A stretch of 64,000 nt of DNA from Betaproteobacteria bacterium (GTDB lineage: Bacteria; Pseudomonadota; Gammaproteobacteria; Burkholderiales; Rhodocyclaceae). The stretch's first letter is position 1. Every line of letters begins with the position of its first letter. The notes beneath the pieces are model-generated. The model saw nothing but the letters and a program-made list of their open reading frames with translations. It did no database searches and was not told the DNA's origin. The position numbers and the translations under genes were made by a program. The stretch spans positions 883,883-947,882 of the forward strand of contig JAHRYN010000001.1 in the NCBI GenBank assembly GCA_020621405.1. The letters run 5' to 3'. Positions 7,242 to 18,316 of this stretch are shown piece by piece.

Positions 7242-7361
7242 TGTCCAGTTGAGCTATACCTTAACTAGGCGTCTAGGGTTGTCGGCATTGGTCGTCCAAC
7301 TAGAGCACTGTTCTGCATTTCTGGACACATCGGTGAAAACCTCTTAGAGTTCAACTGGACA
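7242..7361. other. res-like resolution site of the Tn3-family transposon
   Basis: The non-coding gap before tnpR contains resolvase-type half-sites: TGTCCAGTTGAGC at 7242-7254, its inverted partner GTTCAACTGGACA at 7349-7361, and related elements GTCCAACTAGAG near 7294 and CTGGACACAT at 7321-7330. A roughly 120-bp site of paired half-sites upstream of tnpR is what res looks like. Subsites I-III cannot be assigned by eye. Such sites also hold the tnpR promoter. Confidence 0.62.
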
Positions 7362-7375
7362 ACAAGGGGTTTCGG

Positions 7376-7945
7376 ATGGCAGGTCAACGCATCGGCTACG
7401 TCCGCGTCAGCACGCTCGAACAGAACACGGACAGACAGCTCGACGGTGTGCTCGTCGAACGATGCTTCACCGATCGCGCCTCCGGCAAGGACACCCGCCG
7501 CCCGCAACTTGAGGCGATGACTAAGTTCGTGCGCGAGGGCGACACCCTCGTCGTCCACAGCATGGACCGCCTGGCACGCAACCTCGACGACTTGCGTCGC
7601 ATCGTCAAGACGCTGACCGAACGGCGGGTGTGCATCGAGTTCGTCAAAGAAGGCCTGAAGTTCACCGGTGACGATTCGCCGATGGCCAACCTCATGCTTT
7701 CGGTCATGGGAGCGTTCGCCGAATTCGAGCGTTCCTTGCTGCGCGAGCGTCAGCGCGAGGGCATCGCGCTCGCGAAGCTGCGCGGCGCCTACCGTGGACG
7801 GAAGCGTTCCCTCGGCGCGGAACAGATTGCCGAGCTGACCCGTCGCATTGCCGGCGGCGAGCAAAAGAGCCAGGTCGCCCGCGACATGGGGATCTGCCGC
7901 GAGACGCTCTACACGTACTTGCGCCGAGCGAACCCGGCCGTTTGA
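7376..7945 (+). CDS. tnpR: TnpR serine resolvase
   Basis: A 189-aa serine recombinase that resolves transposition cointegrates at res. The catalytic serine is S12 in [18 protein letters not shown] and the long E helix near [18 protein letters not shown] follow. The C-terminal helix-turn-helix is near [20 protein letters not shown]. Length is normal for the family and nothing looks damaged. It lies just after the res-like region and overlaps nothing; tnpA begins 17 bp after its stop. Confidence 0.95.
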   Translation: MAGQRIGYVRVSTLEQNTDRQLDGVLVERCFTDRASGKDTRRPQLEAMTKFVREGDTLVVHSMDRLARNLDDLRRIVKTLTERRVCIEFVKEGLKFTGDDSPMANLMLSVMGAFAEFERSLLRERQREGIALAKLRGAYRGRKRSLGAEQIAELTRRIAGGEQKSQVARDMGICRETLYTYLRRANPAV

Positions 7946-7961
7946 CGCGCTCCATCGACGC

Positions 7962-9783
7962 ATGCCGCGCCGCTCGATTCTTTCGTCCGCCGAGCGCGAC
8001 GGGCTCCTGACGCTTCCCGATGCCAAGGATGAGCTGATCCGCCTGTACACGTTCAACGACGCCGACTTGGCGATCATCCAGCAGCATCGCGGACCCGCAA
8101 ACCGCCTCGGTTTCGCTGTCCACCTCTGCTACATGCGTCACCCCGGCATCCTGCTTGCCGTCGATGCCGAGCCGTTCGCGCCGTTGCTTCGCATAGTGGC
8201 TGCGCAGATCAAGGTGCCGGTCGACGCTTGGCAGAAATACGGCCAGCGCGCCGAGACACGGCGCGAACATCTGCTGGAGCTTCAATCCGTCTTCGGTTTC
8301 TGGACGTTCGCCACGCGGGACTACCGCCCGAGCGTTCTGAGCCTGAATGAGCTAGCGTGGCGGACCGACAAAGGCATCGTGCTGGCCACCGCGCTGGTGG
8401 ACGGCCTGCGGCGACAGCACGTGCTGCTGCCGACCGCGAGCGTCATCGAGCGCGTCTGCGCCGAAGTCATCACGCGCGCCAACCGGCGCATTCACGCGGC
8501 GCTGACGGAATCGCTGACGATCCAGCACTGCCAACGCCTGGACGAATTGCTCCAGCGCAAGGAGGGCAGCAAGACCACCCGGCTCGGCTGGCTGCGCCAG
8601 TCGGCATCGAAACCGAATTCGCGCCATATGCGCGAGCACATCCAGCGGCTCAAAGCTTGGCAGGCGCTCGACCTGCCGGCCGGCGTCGAGCGTCAGGTTC
8701 ACCAAAACCGGCTGCTCAAGATAGCCCGCGAGGGCGGTCAGATGACGCCTGCCGATCTGGCCAAGTTCGAGCCGCAGCGACGCTACGCCACGCTCGTCGC
8801 GCTGGCGATCGAGGGCACCGCCACCATCACCGACGAAATCATCGACCTGCACGACCGCATCATCGGCAAGCTGTTTGCTGCCGCGAAGAACAAACATCAA
8901 CAGCAGTTCCAGTCGTCTGGCAAGGCGATCAACGACAAGGTGCGCCTCTACGCCCGCATCGGCCGGGCGTTGCTCGATGCGAAGCAAAGCGGGGGCGACC
9001 CGTTCGCGGCGATCGAGGCTGTCATGCCGTGGGAAGACTTCACGGCGAGCGTCGCCGAGGCGCAGCAGCTGGCACAGCCCGAAGGGTTCGACTTCCTGCA
9101 CCGTATCGGTGAGAGCTACGCAACGCTGCGCCGCTACGCTCCGGAATTCCTCGACGTGCTCAAGCTACGTGCGGCGCCGGCCGCCAAAGGCATACTCGAC
9201 GCGATCGAGGTGCTGCGCACGATGAACGCCGACAACGCCCGCGCAGTGCCGGCGGACGCGCCGACGGCGTTCATCAAGCCGCGCTGGGCGAAGCTGGTGT
9301 TGAGTGACGCCGGCATCGATCGGCGCTACTACGAGCTGTGCGCCTTGTCGGAGCTGAAGAACGCGCTGCGATCGGGAGATGTTTGGGTTCAGGGCTCGCG
9401 TCAGTTCAAGGACTTCGAGGAGTACCTGGTGCCGGCCGACAAGTTCGGCGCTTTGAAGCAGGCCAGCGAGCTGCCGCTGGCGGTGGCTACCGATGTCGAT
9501 CAGTACCTTCAGGGCAGGCTCCTGCTGCTCGAACAGCAATTGGCCATCGTCAACCGCATGGCAGCGGCCGACGAGCTGCCGGACGCCATCATCACCGCGT
9601 CTGGCCTCAAGATCACGCCGCTCGATGCGACGGTGCCGGAGGCGGCGCAGGCGCTGATCGACCACGCTGCCACGCTGTTGCCGCACGTCAAGATCACCGA
9701 GCTGTTGATGGAGGCTTTGGCGCAGCAGCGCGAAGGTCGGCGGCGGCAGGTTCAGGCCACTACGGCCGATTGCCGGGGCTTAG
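7962..9783 (+). pseudogene. tnpA: TnpA Tn3-family transposase, catalytic domain deleted
   Basis: The start [16 protein letters not shown] at 7962 is typical, and the frame reads like a normal Tn3-family transposase for about 584 residues up to [10 protein letters not shown]. At 9711-9716 it jumps, in a different frame, to [19 protein letters not shown] and a stop at 9781-9783, which is the extreme C-terminus of such proteins. Full enzymes have about 990 residues, so about 380 codons, including the DDE catalytic core, are gone. The out-of-frame read-through would continue to 9869 past the right repeat. Not functional as a transposase; a DNA-binding N-terminal product could still be made. Confidence 0.9.
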
Positions 9784-9816
9784 CGTACTTTGAAATCCGT
9801 TTTCTGAGACGACCCC
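9779..9816 (-). repeat. Right terminal inverted repeat of the Tn3-family element
   Basis: The reverse complement reads GGGGTCGTCT...ACGCTAAG and pairs with 4817-4854 at 34 of 38 positions. It overlaps the ancestral stop codon of tnpA at 9781-9783. Confidence 0.94.
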
Positions 9817-9821
9817 TAGTT
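9817..9821. repeat. Target-site duplication, right copy (TAGTT)
   Basis: Exact copy of 4812-4816 directly outside the right inverted repeat. Confidence 0.93.
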
Positions 9822-9898
9822 GCAAGATCTCCACTTCCGCCCATTTCTTGCGCAGGTTTTCGGCCGTGAGCCCAGCGCCGTTCGATCAGTAGCAGCTA
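9817..9898 (-). other. Short possible coding remnant between transposon and integrase
   Basis: One minus-strand frame reads [19 protein letters not shown] with normal-looking codons up to the target duplication, with a stop just upstream of it. It may be the tail of a gene disrupted or shuffled before the transposon arrived. Too short to identify. Confidence 0.25.
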
Positions 9899-11158
9899 TC
9901 AAATGGGGGCCGACGTTGTCACAGCTTGCGTGCGCGGCGGGAGCAGCGTGGGTGTGTGAGACTCCCCCGCAACCCATGCGTCGATCATGTCGGCCCATTC
10001 CTGCAGCATATGACGGCGCTGCTCGCCGTACTCCGCCTTGTTGTAGACGCCGCGCGATGAGCGCCCATCTTCGTGTGCTAGCGCCTTTTCGATCCAGTCG
10101 CTGTTAAAGCCCAGTTCGTTGAGAATGGTGGATCCGGTCCTCCGCAGGTCATGCACGGTGAATGGCTCTAGCGGCAAGCCTGACGCCTTGGCTTTCTCTA
10201 CTACGACCTGCGTCACGCGGTTTAGGGTCGCTTTCGACATGCACCGATCAGCGTCATAGCGCGAAGGCAGCAGATAACGCGAACCGCCTGCGCAGGTGCG
10301 CAAGGCAACCATGATGTCGAGCGTCTGCTGCGAGAGATAGACGTTATGCGGCTTGCCCGCCTTCATCCGGCTCTTGGGAATCGTCCAGACCGCATTCTCG
10401 AAATCGACTTCGTTCCAGGTGCCCTCAATTAGTTCGCTCTTACGCACGAGGGTGAGCAGGATCAGCCGCAGCGCGAGGCGGATGGTGGGCAGGGTTGCCG
10501 TCGTTTGCAAGACCCGATGCATGACCCGGATTTCCGAGGGGGATAGAGCGCGATCTTTGGGCACGAACGTCGCGATCGACGACGGGCCGACTTCGTCCGC
10601 GGGATTTGGCGCCTTGTCGCCGTGCTGGGCCGCGAACGAAAACACCTGCTTCACGATGTCGCGGACATGCACCGCCGTGGCCGGCGCACCGCGCTCCTTG
10701 ACCTTCGCACACAGGCTACGAAGGTCCTCCGGGCCGATCTCGGTCAACAAGCGGTTTCGGAATGCAGGCAGGATGTCCCGGTCGATGATGCTCTTTCGCA
10801 TCGACTTGGTGCTCTCCGCCATCCGTGCTTCTTCGAACCAGCGGTTAGTGAATTGCTCGAAGGTCTTGGCCTCGGACAGGCGGCGCTTCTCGCGCTGCTT
10901 TTCCTGGCTGGGGGAAAGCCCCGTGGCGATAGCCTTGCGGGCCTCTGCGCAGCGCTCGCGCGCCAGCAATAGGGAAATCCCGTCCTTGGCTCCGAAGCGG
11001 CCGATCGTGAGCGTCTCGCGCCGGCCGTTAAGCCGGTAGTCGAGCCGAAAAGTGATCGTGCCCTTGGGCGAGACGGTCACGTACATACCGTCTCGGTCGG
11101 CAACCTTGTAGGCGGTGGCCTTGGGTTTCAGGCTCCTCAACGTTCCATCTGACAGCAT
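9899..11158 (-). CDS. Tyrosine site-specific integrase (P4-type, DUF4102 arm-binding domain)
   Basis: A 419-aa tyrosine recombinase that integrates and excises the island. The N-terminal DUF4102-like arm-binding domain contains MYVTVSPKGTITFRLDY. A core-binding domain follows at about residues 100-190 (FEQFTNRWFEEARM). The catalytic domain has Arg near residue 238 (LVRKSEL), HDLRRT near 336, LAHE, and the nucleophile Tyr near 371 (RGVYNKAEY). The gene starts 296 bp from the 3' end of guaA and reads away from it, the usual place for an integrase beside its attachment site. It looks intact. Confidence 0.95.
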   Translation of the reverse strand: MLSDGTLRSLKPKATAYKVADRDGMYVTVSPKGTITFRLDYRLNGRRETLTIGRFGAKDGISLLLARERCAEARKAIATGLSPSQEKQREKRRLSEAKTFEQFTNRWFEEARMAESTKSMRKSIIDRDILPAFRNRLLTEIGPEDLRSLCAKVKERGAPATAVHVRDIVKQVFSFAAQHGDKAPNPADEVGPSSIATFVPKDRALSPSEIRVMHRVLQTTATLPTIRLALRLILLTLVRKSELIEGTWNEVDFENAVWTIPKSRMKAGKPHNVYLSQQTLDIMVALRTCAGGSRYLLPSRYDADRCMSKATLNRVTQVVVEKAKASGLPLEPFTVHDLRRTGSTILNELGFNSDWIEKALAHEDGRSSRGVYNKAEYGEQRRHMLQEWADMIDAWVAGESHTPTLLPPRTQAVTTSAPI

Positions 11159-11182
11159 CGCTACGCCCTCCTTCGCGCGGAT

Positions 11183-11337
11183 TTTACCGTCACGAAAAAA
11201 TAGGCGCTACGACTTCTTTATATGATTGTTTTTATTGTGGTTTTTGTAATACTTTTTACCGTCAACCTGCTTTCTTACGTGACGGTAAAGTTTTTTCAGA
11301 TCCTGATCGAAAATACTTACCGTCAGTTTTACCGTCA
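11183..11337. repeat. Five copies of a TTTACCGTCA motif: candidate integrase arm sites
   Basis: TTTACCGTCA occurs at 11183-11192, 11255-11264 and 11328-11337. CTTACCGTCA is at 11316-11325, and the inverted TGACGGTAAA at 11280-11289. All lie in a markedly AT-rich gap between the integrase start and guaA. Arrays of short repeats beside an attachment core are typical arm-binding sites for tyrosine integrases or their excisionases; the first copy also lies just upstream of the integrase start, so it may affect expression. Confidence 0.72.
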
Positions 11338-11439
11338 GACTGAAACGCACCCCATCGATACACCGCGATACATATCGACAGATAATTATTATTTATATCA
11401 ATAAGTTATAGTCTGTTTTCGACTGATCTAGATAGACGC

Positions 11440-11475
11440 TGAAGGACGCCGAATTATTCCCACTCGATCGTCGCC
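11440..11475. other. Probable attachment site at the 3' end of guaA (island/chromosome junction)
   Basis: The AT-rich island arm ends where the guaA C-terminal codons (IEWE-stop at 11454-11465) begin. The guaA 3' end is an established integration target, and insertion there restores the end of the gene. The second copy of the core is not visible in this window and should lie left of position 1. Exact core limits cannot be set here. Confidence 0.6.
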
Positions 11476-13058
11476 GGCGGCTTGCCGGAAATGTCATAGA
11501 CGACCCGGTTGATGCCGCGGACTTCGTTGATGATGCGGTTGCTCGCACGGCCCAGCAGGCTGTGCGGCAGTTCGGCCCAGTGGGCGGTCATGAAGTCCTG
11601 CGTCTGCACCGCACGCAGCGCGACCACCCACTCGTAGGTACGGCCGTCTCCCATCACGCCGACCGACTTCACCGGCAGGAAGACCGCGAAAGCCTGGCTG
11701 GTGAGGTCGTACCAGCTCTTGCCGCTGGCCGGATCGATGGTGTTGCGCAGCTCTTCGATGAAGATGGCGTCGGCGCGCCGCAGCAGGTCGGCGTACTCAC
11801 GGTGGATTTCGCCGAGGATGCGCACGCCCAGGCCCGGGCCGGGGAAGGGATGGCGATACACCATCTCGCGCGGCAGGCCGAGCGCGACGCCCAGCTCGCG
11901 CACTTCGTCCTTGAACAGTTCGCGCAGCGGTTCGAGCAGTTTCAGCCCCAGCGTCGCCGGAAGTCCGCCGACGTTGTGGTGCGACTTGATCACCGTGGCC
12001 TTCTTGCTCTTCGCGCCGCCCGACTCGATCACGTCCGGGTAGATGGTGCCTTGGGCGAGGAAGGTAGCGCCCTTGTGTCCCGCATCGCCCGCCTTGAGCT
12101 TCGCCGCTTCGGCCTTGAACACCTCGACGAATTCGCGGCCGATGATCTTGCGCTTGGCTTCCGGGTCAGACACCCCCTTGAGGTGGCCCAGGAACTGTTC
12201 GCTGGCATCGACATGGACCACCTTCGCATGCAGCCGGCCGACGAACATGTCCATCACCATCTGCCCCTCGTTCAGCCGCAGCAGGCCATGATCGACGAAC
12301 ACGCAGGTCAGCTGGTCGCCGATCGCGCGGTGGATCAGCGCGGCGGCGACCGACGAATCTACGCCACCCGACAGGCCGAGGATGACTTCCTCGTCACCGA
12401 CCTGTTCGCGGATGCGCGCCACGGCCTCGGCGATGTAGTCGCCCATGATCCAGTCGGCCGCGCAGCCGCACACATCAAGCACGAATTTGCGCAGGATGTC
12501 GGCACCACGCGCGGTGTGCGTGACTTCCGGATGAAACTGCACGCCATAGAAACGGCGCTCCTCGTCGGCCATGCCGGCGATCGGGCAGCTGTCGGTCGAT
12601 GCCATCACCTTGAAGCCGGCCGGCAGCTCGGTCACCTTGTCACCGTGGCTCATCCATACCTTCAGGATGCCGTGGCCCTGCTCGGTGCGGAAATCCTCGA
12701 TGCCGGCGAGCAGCTTCGTATGACCGCGTGCACGCACTTCGGCATAGCCGAATTCGCGCACCGTACCCGCTTCGACCTTGCCGCCCAGCTGCTGCGCCAT
12801 GGTCTGCATGCCGTAGCAGATGCCCAGCACCGGCACGCCCAGTTCGAATACCGCCTGCGGTGCGCGGTCGGTTTCTTCCTCGTAGGCCGACATGTGACTG
12901 CCGGACAGGATGACGCCCTGCGCGCCGAAACCGCGGACGAAGTCATCGCTGACGTCGGCCGGATGGATTTCGCAATAGACATGCGCCTCGCGCACGCGGC
13001 GGGCAATGAGCTGGGTGACCTGGGAGCCGAAATCGAGGATCAGTATCTTGTTGTGCAT
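11454..13058 (-). CDS. guaA: GMP synthase (glutamine-hydrolysing)
   Basis: A 534-aa cytoplasmic enzyme that aminates XMP to GMP with glutamine and ATP. The N-terminal class I amidotransferase has the catalytic cysteine in GICYGMQ (C81) and FHPEVTH. The ATP pyrophosphatase domain has GLSGGVDSS, and the C-terminal dimerisation domain ends [11 protein letters not shown] 13058 ([11 protein letters not shown]) is chosen over an upstream in-frame start at 13088 because the family begins here. It lies downstream of guaB in the same direction, separated by a strong terminator, so it is probably also expressed from its own promoter. Its last codons form the island junction. Confidence 0.97.
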   Translation of the reverse strand: MHNKILILDFGSQVTQLIARRVREAHVYCEIHPADVSDDFVRGFGAQGVILSGSHMSAYEEETDRAPQAVFELGVPVLGICYGMQTMAQQLGGKVEAGTVREFGYAEVRARGHTKLLAGIEDFRTEQGHGILKVWMSHGDKVTELPAGFKVMASTDSCPIAGMADEERRFYGVQFHPEVTHTARGADILRKFVLDVCGCAADWIMGDYIAEAVARIREQVGDEEVILGLSGGVDSSVAAALIHRAIGDQLTCVFVDHGLLRLNEGQMVMDMFVGRLHAKVVHVDASEQFLGHLKGVSDPEAKRKIIGREFVEVFKAEAAKLKAGDAGHKGATFLAQGTIYPDVIESGGAKSKKATVIKSHHNVGGLPATLGLKLLEPLRELFKDEVRELGVALGLPREMVYRHPFPGPGLGVRILGEIHREYADLLRRADAIFIEELRNTIDPASGKSWYDLTSQAFAVFLPVKSVGVMGDGRTYEWVVALRAVQTQDFMTAHWAELPHSLLGRASNRIINEVRGINRVVYDISGKPPATIEWE

Positions 13059-13096
13059 TTCAGATCGGATGCAAGACTCAAGAAACAAGCTTCAAG

Positions 13097-13130
13097 AAAA
13101 AACATCGGCGGGCCGAGTGACCCGCCGATG
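13097..13130 (-). terminator. Rho-independent terminator of guaB
   Basis: A perfect 10-bp stem (CATCGGCGGG with CCCGCCGATG, 8-base loop) at 13103-13130. On the minus strand it is followed by a run of six T at 13097-13102. Confidence 0.9.
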
Positions 13131-13186
13131 GACTGGGATCAGATCGCTGCAAGACGTCCTGCATCTTTCATCTTGCAGCTTGAATC

Positions 13187-15201
<2,015 letters not shown>

Positions 15202-15229
15202 CAGCCAACCGTCCCTGAGCGTTGCTCGC

Positions 15230-15553
15230 TCAGACCGCCGGTTCGGCGTCGCCACCACCCTTTTTCAGTACCTTGCCCTCGGCGGCACGCTGCCGGCGTA
15301 CCTCTTTCGGGTCGGCGATCAGCGCCCGGTAGATTTCCACCCGGTCGCGGTCGCGTAGCACCTGGTCGGCCTTGACCAGCTTGGCGAATATGCCGAGTTT
15401 GTTGCGGGAGAGATCGATCTCGGGATGCTTCTGCAGCAGTCCAGACGCCTCAACCGCCTGCTGGACGCTGGCGCCTTCCGGCAGTTCGATCGTGACGATA
15501 TCCTGCCGGTCCGGCAATGCGTAGGCAACCTGCACATGGATCCTGACGGTCAT
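15230..15553 (-). CDS. rnfH: RnfH-family protein (UPF0125, ubiquitin-like fold)
   Basis: A 107-aa small protein with RnfH features: HVQVAYALPDRQDIVTIELP, GLLQKHPEIDL, LGIFAKLVKADQVL and DRVEIYRALIADPKEVRR. The C-terminal tail is basic. Its start overlaps the stop of ratA by 4 bases, and the ratA-rnfH pair is widely conserved. The molecular role is not established, and no rnf operon is nearby. Confidence 0.92.
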   Translation of the reverse strand: MTVRIHVQVAYALPDRQDIVTIELPEGASVQQAVEASGLLQKHPEIDLSRNKLGIFAKLVKADQVLRDRDRVEIYRALIADPKEVRRQRAAEGKVLKKGGGDAEPAV

Positions 15554-15999
15554 TGGGCACTTCCCGGCAGGCCGTAGGCACGGTCAGCCTGCTTCACGAA
15601 CGCGTCGACAAAGGTATTGGCGATGTGGCTGAACACCGGCCCGACCACCTTTTCTATCAGGCGATTCGAAAACTCGTAGCGCAGATTGAATTCGATCTTG
15701 CACGCGCCGTCACCCAGCGGCGTGAAGGCCCAGGTGCCGTCGAGCGCGTTGAACGGTCCTTCGAGCAGATGGATGGTCATGCTGCGTGGGAAGACCTTGG
15801 TATTCGCCGTTGAAAAATGCGCCTTGACGCCGTGGTAGTTGATGTCGAGGCGCGCGCGCGTCAGTTCGTCGGTGCGTTCGATGAGCTGCGAGCCGCCGCA
15901 CCACGGCAGAAAGTCGGGGTAATGCTCGACTGCATCGACCAGGCGGAACATTTGTTCGGCGCTGCGCTCGATGAGCACGGTTTTTCGGACTTCAGCCAT
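15550..15999 (-). CDS. ratA: RatA/Coq10-type START-domain protein
   Basis: A 149-aa START/polyketide-cyclase-like protein with ERSAEQMFRLVDAVEHYPDFLPWC and the C-terminal helix VGPVFSHIANTFVDAFVKQA. Family members are linked to ubiquinone function (Coq10-like) and, in E. coli, to inhibition of ribosome subunit joining (RatA). ATG 15999 (MAEVRKTVLIERS) is used rather than 16065, which gives an unrelated N-terminus. It is divergent from smpB, a conserved arrangement. Confidence 0.92.
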   Translation of the reverse strand: MAEVRKTVLIERSAEQMFRLVDAVEHYPDFLPWCGGSQLIERTDELTRARLDINYHGVKAHFSTANTKVFPRSMTIHLLEGPFNALDGTWAFTPLGDGACKIEFNLRYEFSNRLIEKVVGPVFSHIANTFVDAFVKQADRAYGLPGSAQ

Positions 16000-16092
16000 G
16001 TCATCAAAAGGTAAAATCGCGATTCTAGCCGTGTGGCACGCCTGCACGCAGCCTTCTCGCCACACGAATCCCTCCGGTACCGGTTATCCGAC

Positions 16093-16539
16093 ATGAGCAT
16101 CGCCGAAAACAAGAAAGCCTTTCACGACTACTTCATCGAGGAGCGGTTCGAAGCCGGACTGGTACTCGAAGGCTGGGAGGTCAAGGCGATCCGCGCCGGG
16201 CGCACCCAGCTGAAGGAAGCCTACGTCGTGCTCAAGGGCGAAGAGGTGTTCGTCATCGGCATGCATGTGTCGCCTCTGCTTTCGGCATCGACCCACATTC
16301 ACCCTGATGCGACGCGCAGCCGCAAGCTGCTGCTGCGCGCCGAGGAAATCCGCAAGCTGATCGGGCTGGTCGAGCGCGCCGGCTACACGCTGGTACCGCT
16401 GAACCTGCACTTCACGCGCGGCCGCATCAAGCTGGAAATCGGCCTGGCCAAGGGCAAGAAGCAGTACGACAAGCGCGAAACCGAGAAGGAACGCGACTGG
16501 GAACGCGAAAAGGCCAGACTGATGCGTGACCGGGTGTGA
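16093..16539 (+). CDS. smpB: SsrA-binding protein SmpB
   Basis: A 148-aa beta-barrel RNA-binding protein that works with tmRNA to rescue stalled ribosomes. Seen: [38 protein letters not shown], and the basic C-terminal tail [20 protein letters not shown] that enters the mRNA channel. ATG 16093 gives the usual N-terminus; an upstream start at 16033 adds 20 unrelated residues. Divergent from ratA; tmRNA itself is not in the window. Confidence 0.96.
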   Translation: MSIAENKKAFHDYFIEERFEAGLVLEGWEVKAIRAGRTQLKEAYVVLKGEEVFVIGMHVSPLLSASTHIHPDATRSRKLLLRAEEIRKLIGLVERAGYTLVPLNLHFTRGRIKLEIGLAKGKKQYDKRETEKERDWEREKARLMRDRV

Positions 16540-16611
16540 TGCGGGTCGACCGGCAAGCCGAAGGCGAGCCGGTCACGACAGGTCACCCGCGGAAACCCGC
16601 GGCAAACAGCC

Positions 16612-17037
16612 TCAGGCCGGTGCAGCTTCCGCGCTGATCCTTTCGGCGACGAAACCGGTCCGTTCGATATGTCCGGCCAGAGCGGCATCCATTGTTGCCG
16701 CGTGGTTGTCGAACCACAGTGGCAACTCGCGCAACAGCGTGAGAATGATGCCTTCGTCGCCCGCGGCGATCAGGCGACGCACCTCCTTCAGCACATCGAG
16801 CACGCGTTCGTGTTCACCGCGATGGCAGTACAGCGGCGGAAAATCCGACTTGTCCATCCACACGTCTTCCTGCCAGAAATGCGCGACCGTGTGATCGAGC
16901 AAGGCATCGAATCGCTCGAGCGCCTCGGCCGGCGGGCACTGCTCGAGGCGATTCAGCAGGTCGATGAATTCCCTGTGTGTGTCGTCCATCGTGACGACCC
17001 CGAGTTCGTACTCGGGCTTCCACTGCACTTCGGACAT
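16612..17037 (-). CDS. Bacteriohemerythrin (O2-binding hemerythrin-like protein)
   Basis: A 141-aa single-domain hemerythrin. The di-iron ligands are visible in order: DDTHREF, the HxxxE-type pair around HTVAHFWQEDVWM, CHRGEHERVL, and WFDNHAATMD. Such proteins bind oxygen and may deliver or sense it, which fits a respiring methylotroph-like host. Start at ATG 17037 with GGAG upstream; 17061 is an alternative. It is divergent from folK across 182 bp. Confidence 0.9.
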   Translation of the reverse strand: MSEVQWKPEYELGVVTMDDTHREFIDLLNRLEQCPPAEALERFDALLDHTVAHFWQEDVWMDKSDFPPLYCHRGEHERVLDVLKEVRRLIAAGDEGIILTLLRELPLWFDNHAATMDAALAGHIERTGFVAERISAEAAPA

Positions 17038-17219
17038 GTCCGGACTCCATGAAGCGGTCAAAAACCGAACTGTGCATGCACTCGTTCGGGCGCACCTTGA
17101 TTCAGATTAGGATGTTGGCGCATCGGCGGTGGAACAGCATAGCGGCCTCACTACGGGCTTTTTCGTCGGTGTGAGCTATCGATGCTAGAGTCCGCAGCAA
17201 CTGAACTGCAGAGTCCGAC

Positions 17220-17768
17220 ATGAGCCGAGAAGCCATCGCCCACATAGGCTTGGGTAGCAACCTGGCCAACCCAGAAGCGCAGGTGCTGGCTGCATTCGAT
17301 GAAATAGCCGCAACGCCGGGCATCCATCTCGAACGTCGATCTTCCCTCTATCGCACGGCGCCGGTCGGCTACGACAATCAGCCTGATTTCATCAACGCCG
17401 TGGCCCGCGTACGCACCACGCTGGCCCCCCAGGCATTGCTGGACGAACTGCTGGCGATAGAACGCACGCATGGCCGCGTACGCGAATTCCTGAACGCACC
17501 GCGCACGCTCGACCTCGACGTGCTGTTGTACGAGGACGAGCGCATTCAGACCGAAACGTTGAACATTCCCCACCCCCGCGCACACCTGCGCGCATTTGTC
17601 CTGTTACCGTTGCTGGAGGTATCTCCCGACGTGGTCATCCCCGGCGTGGGTGCAGCCAGTTCCTGGATTGCGCATTGCCAGGACCAGCCGATTTCACGGA
17701 TCGCGGATGCGACGACGGTGCGCCTGGCCGTCGGCAGCGTGGTGCCGTCCGTCAGAACCCCTGCCTGA
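17220..17768 (+). CDS. folK: HPPK (2-amino-4-hydroxy-6-hydroxymethyldihydropteridine pyrophosphokinase)
   Basis: A 182-aa folate enzyme that pyrophosphorylates the pterin just before dihydropteroate synthase. Motifs: IGLGSNLANP at the N-terminus, SSLYRTAPVGYDNQPDFINA, and RTLDLDVLLYED plus IPHPRAHLRAFVLLPL, which carry the Mg/ATP-binding residues. It ends 17 bp inside the convergent Nudix gene. folP lies far away at 41 kb. Confidence 0.95.
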   Translation: MSREAIAHIGLGSNLANPEAQVLAAFDEIAATPGIHLERRSSLYRTAPVGYDNQPDFINAVARVRTTLAPQALLDELLAIERTHGRVREFLNAPRTLDLDVLLYEDERIQTETLNIPHPRAHLRAFVLLPLLEVSPDVVIPGVGAASSWIAHCQDQPISRIADATTVRLAVGSVVPSVRTPA

Positions 17769-18300
17769 ATACACGCTGCGCCCAGATCAGCGCGGAAAGC
17801 GTCTTGGCGTCGGTAAGTTCGCCGCTCCAGACCGCCGACATGGCGGCCTCGAGCGACAGTGTCGTCAGTTCGAGAAATTCGCCTTCATCGAGGTGTGCGC
17901 CGACCTGGCGCAAGCCGCGGGCGAGAAAGATTTCGATGTGTTCGTCGGAATAGCCGATGCAGGGGTGCATCGTGCCCAGATGCGTCCATTCGTCGGCCTC
18001 ATGGCCGGTTTCCTCGCGCAATTCACGCACCGCGGTCTCGGCCGGTGATTCGCCGGCGTCGATCTTGCCCGCGGGAAACTCAATGAACGTACGACCGGGG
18101 CCGTAGCGATACTGGCGCTCGAACAGCATCTGTCCGTCCGCCTGTATCGCGATGATGACAACCGCTCCCGGATGCCGGACGTACTCGCGAACGCCGGACT
18201 TGCCGTCAGGCAGCCTGACCTGATCCTGATAGACCTTGAGCAGGACGCCGTCGTAGACCTGCCGACTGTCCAGCGTGGTCTCGGCAAGCGGATCAGTCAT
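17752..18300 (-). CDS. nudF: Nudix hydrolase, ADP-ribose pyrophosphatase type
   Basis: A 182-aa Nudix protein. The Nudix box is complete: AGKIDAGESPAETAVRELREETG in outline (G, E, REL, EE, G in the right spacing). FIEFPAGKID and the Glu-rich end resemble NudF-type ADP-ribose/NADH-linked enzymes. It lies 16 bp after nuoN in the same direction, so it is probably read as the tail of the complex I operon. Substrate is inferred. Confidence 0.85.
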   Translation of the reverse strand: MTDPLAETTLDSRQVYDGVLLKVYQDQVRLPDGKSGVREYVRHPGAVVIIAIQADGQMLFERQYRYGPGRTFIEFPAGKIDAGESPAETAVRELREETGHEADEWTHLGTMHPCIGYSDEHIEIFLARGLRQVGAHLDEGEFLELTTLSLEAAMSAVWSGELTDAKTLSALIWAQRVFRQGF

Positions 18301-18316
18301 TCAGGATGATGCCCTA

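Larger units (their letters stand above)
4817..9816 (+). mobile_element. Tn3-family transposon (Tn21-like ends), 5,000 bp, with metal-resistance cargo and defective transposase
   Basis: The ends are 38-bp inverted repeats starting GGGGTCG and containing CTCAGAAAACGG, matching at 34 of 38 positions and very like those of Tn21. They are flanked by a perfect TAGTT duplication. Contents left to right: RcnR-type repressor, P1B ATPase, res-like region, tnpR resolvase, tnpA. The res-tnpR-tnpA order with cargo on the left is a standard Tn3-family plan. tnpA has lost its catalytic part, so the element now needs a transposase in trans. It was inserted just downstream of the capP-like gene. Confidence 0.95.

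Noticed and set aside
9784..9869. Extra C-terminal part of the tnpA reading frame
   Set aside because: It reads out of frame through the right inverted repeat and into flanking DNA, as a result of the internal deletion.
11159..11453. CRISPR-like repeat array (five TTTACCGTCA copies)
   Set aside because: Units are only 10 bp, irregularly spaced and partly inverted; this fits integrase or regulator sites, not CRISPR.
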